From NCBI GenBank assembly GCA_012838865.1, contig DUOK01000296.1, positions 1 through 40,863 of the forward strand: a stretch of 40,863 bases of DNA. The letters are read 5' to 3'. Made by a program: the position numbers and the translations under genes. Source of the stretch: Bacteroidales bacterium (GTDB lineage Bacteria > Bacteroidota > Bacteroidia > Bacteroidales > Marinilabiliaceae). Shown in pieces: positions 19,526 to 27,735 of this stretch (its first letter is position 1; every line of letters begins with the position of its first letter). The notes beneath the pieces were generated by a model, which did not search any database, was not told where the DNA came from, and saw only the letters and a program-made list of their open reading frames with translations.

Positions 19526-19906
19526 ATGGAAGTAATTAACATCAAGGGCACAGACGATACCCCAAATGTAATTCTGGACAAGGCGAGCGGGCAATTTGAG
19601 TTATCAGGCAGGTCCCTTCCTGAAGATGTCAACCAGTTTTACGAGCAGATCCTCGACTGGATCGATGAATACGCCAAAGATCCCCTGGATCGAACCGAAT
19701 TCAATTTCAAGTTGGAATACTTCAACACAGCCTCCTCCAAAATCATCCTCGACATCCTGCTCAAATTTGAGGAGATTGTTGAAAACGGCAAGGAAGTCAT
19801 CATCAAATGGCACTACCATGAGGATGAGGAAGACATGTTGGAGGCAGGAGAGGAGTACGCCGACATTGTGGAGATTCCCTTTGATTACATCGTTTATACC
19901 GACTAG
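19526..19906 (+). CDS. SiaC-family (DUF1987) regulatory protein
   Basis: FELSGRSLPEDVNQFYEQILDWIDEYA...FNFKLEYFNTASSKIILDIL...WHYHEDEEDMLEAGEEYADIVEIPF. Confidence 0.9.
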   Translation: MEVINIKGTDDTPNVILDKASGQFELSGRSLPEDVNQFYEQILDWIDEYAKDPLDRTEFNFKLEYFNTASSKIILDILLKFEEIVENGKEVIIKWHYHEDEEDMLEAGEEYADIVEIPFDYIVYTD

Positions 19907-19941
19907 ATAATTGTCCTGCAGGAGCAGTTATTGATTTTTTT
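19907..19941 (+). terminator. Hairpin plus T7 between the siaC-like gene and the ABC transporter gene
   Basis: ATAATTGTCCTGCAGGAGCAGTTAT folds (one bulge, TGCA loop, G-T wobble) and is followed by TTTTTTT at 19935-19941. Confidence 0.55.
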
Positions 19942-19946
19942 ATAAG

Positions 19947-22900
19947 ATGAGTGAAGAAATTCTAAAAGCGCTGATGCAACTGTTTGGTCTGCTGACCAAA
20001 CAGGACGGTGGCGTGGGGTCCAATGAAACGGAATACGTCCGCGTTTTTCTCAAACAACAGCTCAATACAGAGGCTGTAGAGGAATACTTTGCCTTGTTTC
20101 TAAAGCATTCCGGAGACGAAAACAAGGACGAAGGAGAGGAGACCGGTAAGGTGCGCCTTACCTCCATGAAGGATTCTGTACGAATTTTGGGCATCTGTAA
20201 AAAAATCAATAAGCAGCTCAACCGCGAACAAAAAGTCGTGGTACTGGTGCGCCTCTACGAGCTGATCAGTATGGACATGAAGCTGACCGAACAGCGCATG
20301 GCCATCATCAACACCGTAGCCCAGGTCTTTAAATTGCCCAAGGAGGAGATTTCGGCCATCGAAAACTTTGTGCTGCACAATGAAGCCGAAAAGCTGAACC
20401 AGCCCGATTTTATGTTGGTGAACAATGAAGAAGGCGGGGCAACAGAAAATAAGCACATCCAGACCACCGGTCTGGATGGCAACATCATCATATTGCGGGT
20501 AAAGAGTGCCGATTTGTACTTCATGCGCTACACCGGTGATCAGGATTTGTTCCTCAATGGAATGACCATCAGCAACCGGCGCATCTACCTCTTTCCCAAG
20601 GGCAGCTTCATCCGTATTCCCAAGGGCAAACCCATCTACTATACCGATGTGGTGGGCCACTTCCTGACCGATGCCGATTCGCCGCGCATCAGTTACGAAG
20701 TGAAAGATGTTCTCTTCCGCTTTAAAACCGGAACGGTGGGACTGCGCAACATCAATCTGGCCGAAGAACAGGGCCGGCTGATAGGCATTATGGGGGCCTC
20801 CGGAGCAGGAAAAACCACCCTGCTCAACGTCCTCTCCGGTATTGAAAGTCCCACCGAAGGAGAAGTCCTCATCAACGGCTACAACCTGCATACGCAAAAA
20901 GAGGAAATTGAAGGCGTAATAGGCCTCATTCCCCAGGACGACCTGCTGATAGAGGAGCTCACCGTTTTCGAAAACCTCTACTACAACGCCAAACTCTGCT
21001 TCAAGGATAAGAGTGAGGAGGAACTCACCGCCATGGTGCACGACACCCTCCAAAACCTTGGCTTATTTGAGCGCAAGGACCTTAAGGTAGGTTCGCCCCT
21101 GAATAAAATGATCAGCGGGGGCCAGCGCAAGCGCCTCAATATTGCACTCGAATTGATTCGTGAACCCGCCATCCTTTTTGTGGATGAGCCCACCTCCGGA
21201 CTTTCGTCGCGCGACTCCGAAAACGTGATGAACCTTTTGCGCGAACTGGCGCTGAAGGGCAAGCTCATCTTTGTGGTGATTCACCAACCCTCGTCGGACA
21301 TTTACAAGATGTTCGACAAAATGTTTATTCTGGATACGGGTGGCTATCCCGTTTACTACGGCAACCCCGGAGAGTCGCTCATTTATTTCAAGCAACTCGA
21401 CGCCCAAATCAACAGCGACCAGGGAGAGTGTCCCACCTGCGGCAACCTTAATCCCGAGTTGATTTTCAACATCATCGATGCCAGTGTCATCGATGAATAC
21501 GGCAATTACACCAATAAGCGCAAGGTCAGTCCCACCGAATGGCACGAGTACTACCAAAAAGAAGTGGTGCTGCCCCAGGTTAAAAGAGTGGAAACCAAAC
21601 CACCCAAGAGCCTGAACATCCCTTCATGGTTCAACCAGTTTAAAATCTATACCCTGCGCGATTTCTTTGCCAAAATAAGCAATACCCAGTACATTGCCCT
21701 CAACCTCCTGGAAGCCCCCTTACTGGGTTTCATTTTGGCCTATTTGATTCGCTACATTGCCGACCCCACCTCCAACGTCTACATCTTCCGCGAAAACGAA
21801 AACTTTCCGCCCTATATTTTTATGGGTATCGTGGTGGCCCTGTTTTTCGGACTCATCATCAGTGCCGAAGAAATATTTAAGGATGCCAAAATACTCAAAC
21901 GGGAGTCCTTCCTGAATCTGAGTCGCTCGAGTTACCTGGCCTCGAAAATATTACTGCTCTTTACCATTTCGGCCCTTCAGATGTTCCTTTTTGTGTGGGT
22001 TGGAAACGGCGTGTTGGGCATACAAAATATGAACTTTGAATTCTGGATGGCCCTGTTTTCCATTTCGGCCTTTGCCAATATTTTGGGACTCATTTTATCG
22101 GCCTCCTTCAACTCCATTGTGACCATTTACATCCTCATTCCCCTGGTAATGATTCCGCAAATGGTACTGGGCGGAGCCATGTTTACCTTCGACAAGCTGA
22201 ACAAGGATTTTACCAGTGTGGACAAGGTACCGGCCATCGCTGAATTTATGCCTTCACGTTACATCTACGAGGGCTTGATTGTACACCAGTACAAGCACAA
22301 CAACTACAAAAAGAACTTTTTTGCCATCGAACAGCAGGAGAGTATGGCGGACTTCAAACAGGTGCATTATCTGCCTGAACTGCGTGAGCTTTTAAATAAG
22401 TGCGTGGTACACGTGCTCGATGACGGCGATCGCGGGGAGAAAGACTTTGTTAAGGACCTCGAACTGCTGCAAAACGAGTTATCTAAGGAGGTCCGCAGAG
22501 TTCCGACCATTGCCTTTGAACAGTTGGAGGCGGTTAATCCCGAAGCCTTCGACAGCAAAACCGGCGACAGGATAGAAGCCTACCTGAATCAACTGAGCAA
22601 CCATTACCGGGACCTGTTTAATACAGCCAATGCACAAAAAGACCAATTCATTACCCATAACCTGAATACCGATCCCGAACGCTTTAACCGCATCAAGGAC
22701 GACCACTACAACGAAAGTGTATCCTCCATTGTACGTAGGGAATTCGAGAAAAACAAAATGCTGCGTCAGGGCAATGCCCTGGTTCAAATGGCCGACCCCA
22801 TCTACCAGCTGCCGGAGCCCGAAAACCTGTGGTCCTTCCGTACCCACTTTTTTGCTCCGGCCAAGCACTTTGGCGGTCGCTACTTCGAAACACTCTGGTT

Positions 22901-23018
22901 CAACATCACTATGGTATGGTTATTGACTATAGTGCTCTACGGGGTGCTGTATTTCGACCTGCTGAAGAAGTCGATGAATTACCTGGGAGGAATAAAATGG
23001 CGTAAAAAGAAACTTTAA
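19947..23018 (+). CDS. ABC transporter, ATP-binding + permease fusion (ABCG-like) with TerB-like helical N-terminal region
   Basis: Walker A GASGAGKTTLLN, signature ISGGQRKRLNIALEL, Walker B ILFVDEPTSGL, several TM segments after ~aa 570; N-term INKQLNREQKVVVLVRLYELISMDMKLTEQRMAIINTVAQVFKL. Confidence 0.92.
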   Translation: MSEEILKALMQLFGLLTKQDGGVGSNETEYVRVFLKQQLNTEAVEEYFALFLKHSGDENKDEGEETGKVRLTSMKDSVRILGICKKINKQLNREQKVVVLVRLYELISMDMKLTEQRMAIINTVAQVFKLPKEEISAIENFVLHNEAEKLNQPDFMLVNNEEGGATENKHIQTTGLDGNIIILRVKSADLYFMRYTGDQDLFLNGMTISNRRIYLFPKGSFIRIPKGKPIYYTDVVGHFLTDADSPRISYEVKDVLFRFKTGTVGLRNINLAEEQGRLIGIMGASGAGKTTLLNVLSGIESPTEGEVLINGYNLHTQKEEIEGVIGLIPQDDLLIEELTVFENLYYNAKLCFKDKSEEELTAMVHDTLQNLGLFERKDLKVGSPLNKMISGGQRKRLNIALELIREPAILFVDEPTSGLSSRDSENVMNLLRELALKGKLIFVVIHQPSSDIYKMFDKMFILDTGGYPVYYGNPGESLIYFKQLDAQINSDQGECPTCGNLNPELIFNIIDASVIDEYGNYTNKRKVSPTEWHEYYQKEVVLPQVKRVETKPPKSLNIPSWFNQFKIYTLRDFFAKISNTQYIALNLLEAPLLGFILAYLIRYIADPTSNVYIFRENENFPPYIFMGIVVALFFGLIISAEEIFKDAKILKRESFLNLSRSSYLASKILLLFTISALQMFLFVWVGNGVLGIQNMNFEFWMALFSISAFANILGLILSASFNSIVTIYILIPLVMIPQMVLGGAMFTFDKLNKDFTSVDKVPAIAEFMPSRYIYEGLIVHQYKHNNYKKNFFAIEQQESMADFKQVHYLPELRELLNKCVVHVLDDGDRGEKDFVKDLELLQNELSKEVRRVPTIAFEQLEAVNPEAFDSKTGDRIEAYLNQLSNHYRDLFNTANAQKDQFITHNLNTDPERFNRIKDDHYNESVSSIVRREFEKNKMLRQGNALVQMADPIYQLPEPENLWSFRTHFFAPAKHFGGRYFETLWFNITMVWLLTIVLYGVLYFDLLKKSMNYLGGIKWRKKKL

Positions 23019-23087
23019 ACCCTTAAGAACAGTATAAACCAAACAGTTTAACAAGCAATAACAACCGAAAACATAAAATCAAGGACC

Positions 23088-24008
23088 ATGTACAAAAATT
23101 TACTTTTCACTCTGCTGATAATGGCCGGCATGCAATTTCTTTCATCCTGTGCAGGATGTTCCGATTCGGGCAAAAAATCGCAAGGTGATGCCCTTACGCT
23201 GCCCGACTCTCTCATTTCAGATGCCCCTTTGCGCTTATCCGAAGAAATCATGAACGAAGTCATTGGCAACATTTCTTCTCCGGTTGAAATGGCCGGCTTG
23301 TTTAAAAACTCCGGTGTAGATTTTACCCAGCGCATCCTCAATAACCCCGATAATGTTTCCAGGTACGAAACCTCTTACCAAAGAGCCCTCAACCTGGGTG
23401 TTTACAGTGCCGATTTGGGTTACATCAATACTTTTGATAAAAACAACATTGTTGTTTCGTACCTGCTCGCCGTTAAAAATCTGGCCGACGGCATTCGCGT
23501 AGGTCAATTCTTCGATTTTAATGCCCTGCGCCGCATGGCTTCCAGCTCCACCAACCTGGATTCGTTGATGGAAATGTCCCAAACCAGTTTCAACAAAATG
23601 GACTCCTATCTGCGCGAACAAAACCGCAGCAATGTAAGTAGTCTCATCGTTACCGGTGCCTGGGTAGAAGGTATGTACATTGCATCCAACATCGTACGTG
23701 AATCGGGCGATAAAGAACTTTCAGACCGTATTGCCGAACAAAAAAATGTAGTCAACATTCTGGAAATCATCCTCAGTAACTACGCTTCAGATGCCGGCTT
23801 TGCCGAGCTGGTACAGTCGGTCGAAGACCTGAAAGCCGCCTATGCACCCGTGCGCATTACCACCGAACTGGGCGAACCCCAAAGAATTGAAAAGGATGGT
23901 TCCCTGATATTCATTCAGGCCGAAGTAAGTACCGTTCACTATAGCCCTGAGGATTTGGAGAACATTATGGCTACCATCGAAAACATACGTGCAAAAATTG
24001 TCAACTGA
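23088..24008 (+). CDS. Predicted lipoprotein of unknown function
   Basis: Signal peptide with lipobox LSSC; otherwise helical, family not recognised. Confidence 0.8.
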   Translation: MYKNLLFTLLIMAGMQFLSSCAGCSDSGKKSQGDALTLPDSLISDAPLRLSEEIMNEVIGNISSPVEMAGLFKNSGVDFTQRILNNPDNVSRYETSYQRALNLGVYSADLGYINTFDKNNIVVSYLLAVKNLADGIRVGQFFDFNALRRMASSSTNLDSLMEMSQTSFNKMDSYLREQNRSNVSSLIVTGAWVEGMYIASNIVRESGDKELSDRIAEQKNVVNILEIILSNYASDAGFAELVQSVEDLKAAYAPVRITTELGEPQRIEKDGSLIFIQAEVSTVHYSPEDLENIMATIENIRAKIVN

Positions 24009-24021
24009 AAATAATTAAGCA

Positions 24022-24477
24022 ATGAAAAAGTTTGTATTCAGTCTTATAATTCTCCTTTCCACGCTTTCGGCGACCACGCATGCCCAGTGCAACGAGTCGG
24101 TGAAAAAAGCGGTTTTGGAACTGATGGGAGATGCCCAATACATCAAGGATTTCTCAGTTACACTGGAAAAAGCACCCAATGAGGCCAAGACCGGGATGGT
24201 CCGCTTCAATGTACTTTTGAATAACCGCAACCATTACAAATTTAATGTGGCCAACGGTGCCGCCAATCCCGACGGCATCATCATGCAGTTGTACGATAAG
24301 GATGAGCTCCTCAGCAGCAATTTTGACGGCGGTAAAAAATACGCCGGTTTCGAATTTGTTTGTCGTGCTACCAAGGTTTACCAATTGGTATTTTCCTTTG
24401 CAGGCGGTCAGGAAGGTTGTGCTGAGGCAGTACTCTCACTGGTTAAACAATATTCAGAAGGAGAAATGAATTTTTAA
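24022..24477 (+). CDS. Predicted secreted protein of unknown function
   Basis: Signal peptide MKKFVFSLIILLSTLSATTHAQ; conventional spacing to the preceding gene. Confidence 0.75.
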   Translation: MKKFVFSLIILLSTLSATTHAQCNESVKKAVLELMGDAQYIKDFSVTLEKAPNEAKTGMVRFNVLLNNRNHYKFNVANGAANPDGIIMQLYDKDELLSSNFDGGKKYAGFEFVCRATKVYQLVFSFAGGQEGCAEAVLSLVKQYSEGEMNF

Positions 24478-24488
24478 ACGGAAAAACA

Positions 24489-24528
24489 GCTTTCCTGCGG
24501 CTAAGCGGGGAAAGCGACAAAAGTTTTT
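24489..24528 (+). terminator. Hairpin terminator candidate 1 at the island end
   Basis: GCTTTCC (24489-24495) / GGAAAGC (24509-24515), followed shortly by a TTTTT run. Confidence 0.55.
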
Positions 24529-24533
24529 CGTGT

Positions 24534-24581
24534 TAAAATAAAGGGGGTGGGCCAAACATTTGGCCCACCCCCTTTATTTTA
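24534..24581. terminator. Strong, symmetrical (bidirectional) intrinsic terminator
   Basis: Perfect 23-bp inverted repeat TAAAATAAAGGGGGTGGGCCAAA - CA - TTTGGCCCACCCCCTTTATTTTA with A/T tracts at both ends. Confidence 0.92.
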
Positions 24582-24718
24582 GTTTTTAAGTGCAACGCAA
24601 CAAAGGCATGCACAGCATGCTGAAGCACGCTAAAAATACCCTTAAAAGCTGTTTTGAGGCTTGTTTTGAATATTGCTTACGAAAGGTTGACTATATACAA
24701 TGGATTTTGAAGTTAATA

Positions 24719-25591
24719 TTAAGCCTCCTGGTTGCTGCGGGCATCTACATGAATGGTCACCACCACATCCAGTTTTTGTTCCACCAGAGTTTCATATCGG
24801 CTGGCAATATCGTGGGCTTTCTCCAAACTCAATTCACCGGGCAGACGAATATGAAAGGTCAGTTCGGTATGATTGCCGTAACGATGCAGTCTGAAATGAT
24901 GCGGCTGCAAAGCCAAATCCGGCTCCACCTGTCCACTCCACATCCTTATACTTTTCTCCATATCCTTTTCCATCCCCTCACCCAACAAGGAGCTGATGGT
25001 ATCTTTTAAAATGCCCCAGGTGGTATAGAAAATAAGGAAAGAGACCAGCATACCCAAAACGCTGTCCATCCACCAGATATTTCGTCCCAAAAAGATGGCT
25101 AAAAGGATAACCAGACTGCTCAAGGCATCGGACCGATGATGCCAACCATCGGCTTTAAGGGAATTCAACTTAAGTTTTTTGCCGGTTGTAATGGAATAAC
25201 GGGCCATAATTTCTTTTACAACAACAGATACCAGGGTTACCCAAATGGCCACCGGTCCATAAGAAAAGGCCACCCGATTACGCAAATGCACCACCGATTC
25301 GGCCAAAAAATTAAAGCCCACAACGGCCAGCAAAACGCCCACCACAAGCGAAGCTATCAATTCGGCCCTGCCGTGTCCGTAAGGATGTTCAAGATCGGCC
25401 GGTTGCTGGGCGTACTTTAATCCAACTAAAACTGCCAATGAACTGATTGAATCGGATAAAGTATGCCAGGCGTCGGCAATGAGGGCGACAGAATTCGACA
25501 CGACACCTGCCCAATATTTTAAAGCAAATAAAAGGATATTCAGCACTATCGACAGCCAACTCAGTACAATGGGTTGCTTATATTGATTCAT
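24719..25591 (-). CDS. Cation diffusion facilitator (CDF) family transporter
   Basis: LIADAWHTLSDSISSLAVLVGLKYAQQPADLEHPYGHGRAE and SLKADGWHHRSDALSSLVIL, typical CDF metal-site helices. Confidence 0.94.
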   Translation of the reverse strand: MNQYKQPIVLSWLSIVLNILLFALKYWAGVVSNSVALIADAWHTLSDSISSLAVLVGLKYAQQPADLEHPYGHGRAELIASLVVGVLLAVVGFNFLAESVVHLRNRVAFSYGPVAIWVTLVSVVVKEIMARYSITTGKKLKLNSLKADGWHHRSDALSSLVILLAIFLGRNIWWMDSVLGMLVSFLIFYTTWGILKDTISSLLGEGMEKDMEKSIRMWSGQVEPDLALQPHHFRLHRYGNHTELTFHIRLPGELSLEKAHDIASRYETLVEQKLDVVVTIHVDARSNQEA

Positions 25592-25616
25592 TGTGCGCAG
25601 CTTTTAACATAAATTT

Positions 25617-25985
25617 TTAGGGATGAAATACAGGCAAACCCTGTTCTACCCAATTCTTATACCCGTCCTTAAGTTCAAAAACCGTTTTATACCCTCGTTT
25701 TCGCAAAATTTTTCGCACCGCCCGGGTGCGATCACCCTGACCACAATATATAAAAACGGCTTTCCTCTTGTCGTAATTATCCAACAGGCCTTCCAAAACA
25801 ACTGCTTCACCTGCCCAAACCGCGCGTTCGATATGGCCCTCTGCGTACATTGAAAAGGGTCGTACATCGAGTAAAAGTACGGAAGTTTCCGAATGCAGCC
25901 GCTGAAAAAACACTTCGGGTTCGAGGTATTCGACGTTTCCCAGACGCAAGCACGACAAAATAAACAAAAAACGAAGTCCCCACAT
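25617..25985 (-). CDS. Rhodanese-like domain protein with N-terminal hydrophobic segment
   Basis: VLLLDVRPFSMYAEGHIERAV and active loop IYCGQGDRTRAV. Confidence 0.9.
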   Translation of the reverse strand: MWGLRFLFILSCLRLGNVEYLEPEVFFQRLHSETSVLLLDVRPFSMYAEGHIERAVWAGEAVVLEGLLDNYDKRKAVFIYCGQGDRTRAVRKILRKRGYKTVFELKDGYKNWVEQGLPVFHP

Positions 25986-25988
25986 AAA

Positions 25989-27107
25989 CTATTCTGAAAC
26001 AAACAGATCTTCAATAATACCGTCGACCACAAACCAGGCGTCGGGAGGACAAAACAAGCGTTCGTTTTCAAGAATCAATGCGCCTCCTGAAACCCACTTA
26101 TTACTTTGCTGAACCAAAGTTGCATAAAAATTTGGAAAACGCTGTTGTATATCCTTTAAATCCAAACCTTCAGCGGTTCGTAAACCCAACATTAACGTTT
26201 CGTTATAGGCATCCAGGTTTTTCAACTCCTCTTCCTCCCGAATTCTGGTCCAATCGCCTTGTAAATACAAATTCAAATCCGGCTTATTCCAACAACGCTT
26301 ATTCCCAAAATAGGAATGCGCCCCTGGTCCAAAACCCAAATAAGGAACGCCTTTCCAATAGGAAGAATTGTGGCGGGAGCGAAAACCAGGTCGACAAAAA
26401 TTTGACAACTCATAATGCTCAAATCCTTTTTTGTTGGTATAGGCCCGGAGTAAATGATATTGTTCCAAACTGTCCTCCTCACTCACTTCCTGATAGATGC
26501 CCTTTTTAAGCAGTCGATGAAAGGGAGTGCCCTCTTCAAAAGTCAGATGATAAGCCGATAAATGCTGAACGGGCAATTCGGCAAAGACATCCAGATTTTG
26601 TTGAAAATGCTCCGTTGAACTCCAAGGCAAGCCATAAATGAGGTCCATGCCAATGTTTCTAAAACCGCTTTGCCATGCCAATTCAACAGCCTGCCGGGCT
26701 TGTTGGGCATTATGCCGGCGCCCCATTTCCTGTAAATCACGCTGATGAAAACTTTGAATACCAATACTTATCCTATTGAAACCAAGCTCAAGTAAAGCAT
26801 CCAAATATGCCCCGGTCAAATCGTCCGGATTGGCCTCTATGGTAATTTCAGCATCCCTATTCAAATGATAATTCCTTTTGATAACAGCAAACAATTCAGC
26901 AAAATCAGTTCCCTTAACCAAAGAAGGGGTCCCTCCACCAAAATAGATGGAAGACAGCTGTTGCGGAAAATCATTCTTATAATGGGCTACTTCTGAATAC
27001 AGCGTTTTTATAAAAGCATCCATAAAATCAAGACGGGTTGTCTTGTAAAAATCGCAATAACCACAACGGGTAAAACAAAAGGGAATATGAAAATACAAAC
27101 CAGCCAT
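25989..27107 (-). CDS. hemW: HemW-like radical SAM protein
   Basis: GLYFHIPFCFTRCGYCDFYKTT (CxxxCxxC), SIYFGGGTPSL, ISIGIQSFHQRDLQEMGRRHN. Confidence 0.93.
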   Translation of the reverse strand: MAGLYFHIPFCFTRCGYCDFYKTTRLDFMDAFIKTLYSEVAHYKNDFPQQLSSIYFGGGTPSLVKGTDFAELFAVIKRNYHLNRDAEITIEANPDDLTGAYLDALLELGFNRISIGIQSFHQRDLQEMGRRHNAQQARQAVELAWQSGFRNIGMDLIYGLPWSSTEHFQQNLDVFAELPVQHLSAYHLTFEEGTPFHRLLKKGIYQEVSEEDSLEQYHLLRAYTNKKGFEHYELSNFCRPGFRSRHNSSYWKGVPYLGFGPGAHSYFGNKRCWNKPDLNLYLQGDWTRIREEEELKNLDAYNETLMLGLRTAEGLDLKDIQQRFPNFYATLVQQSNKWVSGGALILENERLFCPPDAWFVVDGIIEDLFVSE

Positions 27108-27118
27108 AAAAGTAGATA

Positions 27119-27134
27119 TGTTTCACGTGAAACA
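27119..27134. promoter_or_regulatory. parS: parS-like site (ParB-binding centromere site)
   Basis: TGTTTCACGTGAAACA, an exact 16-bp match to the widely conserved parS consensus TGTTNCACGTGAAACA and a perfect palindrome. Confidence 0.85.
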
Positions 27135-27153
27135 CTTGAAAACAAAGGATTAT

Positions 27154-27183
27154 AACAGTTTACAAACAGTTTTTCAACAGTTT
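27154..27183. repeat. Three direct AACAGTTT repeats at 11-bp period
   Basis: AACAGTTT at 27154-27161, 27165-27172, 27176-27183. Confidence 0.8.
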
Positions 27184-27330
27184 ATTCTAGCTTACTAACA
27201 ACAAAAACGCCACTCTGTTTATAAACAAGAAAAAAATAAGTAATTGAGCATCGTAACAAACCATTTATGGGTAATTCAACTTAAACCAAACAACAAAAAT
27301 GTGTAGCTTTAACACCTAAAAAAAATTAAA

Positions 27331-27735
27331 ATGGGCCCAAAAATATTTCAATACAAGTTCAGCATTCTTACCGCCAGCTTCATCATATTCTTAAGTATGG
27401 CGGAGTCTCCAGACTTGCCTTCTTCCCCTTTTTTAAACCTGCCACATCTCGATAAGCTCGTTCATTTAGTAATGTACACGGGTTTATCGATGATTCTGTT
27501 TTTGGAAAAAAACTGGAAAAACGAAAAGAGAAAAGAGAAAATATGGTATACCAACAACATCATTCCTATTCTTATTGCTGTTGTCCTGGGGGGATGCATC
27601 GAAATTTTGCAACCCATACTTTCTGACCGCGGGAGGGATTTTTGGGATTTTGTAGCCAACACTACCGGAGTAGTGTTGGGTTTTTATCTACACAGAAGTA
27701 TTTTACCCGTATTAAAGGGCCAAAAAATCTTTTGA
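27331..27735 (+). CDS. VanZ-like family protein
   Basis: LDKLVHLVMYTGLSMILF...GCIEILQPILSDRGRDFWDFVANTTGVVLGF. Confidence 0.88.
   Translation: MGPKIFQYKFSILTASFIIFLSMAESPDLPSSPFLNLPHLDKLVHLVMYTGLSMILFLEKNWKNEKRKEKIWYTNNIIPILIAVVLGGCIEILQPILSDRGRDFWDFVANTTGVVLGFYLHRSILPVLKGQKIF

Noticed and set aside
20100-21053. 317-aa minus-strand ORF inside the ABC transporter gene
   Set aside because: Fully antisense to a clear ABC ATPase domain; translation looks like a mirror-frame artefact.
22405-22420. GGTACACGTGCTCG in the ABC gene as a parS variant
   Set aside because: Only the central ACACGTG resembles parS; not palindromic outside the core.
24590-25009. 139-aa plus-strand ORF after the island terminator
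   Set aside because: Mostly antisense to the CDF transporter gene and begins just after a strong terminator.
27219-27227. TTATAAACA as a DnaA box
   Set aside because: Two mismatches to TTATCCACA, isolated and in AT-rich DNA; insufficient to call an origin.
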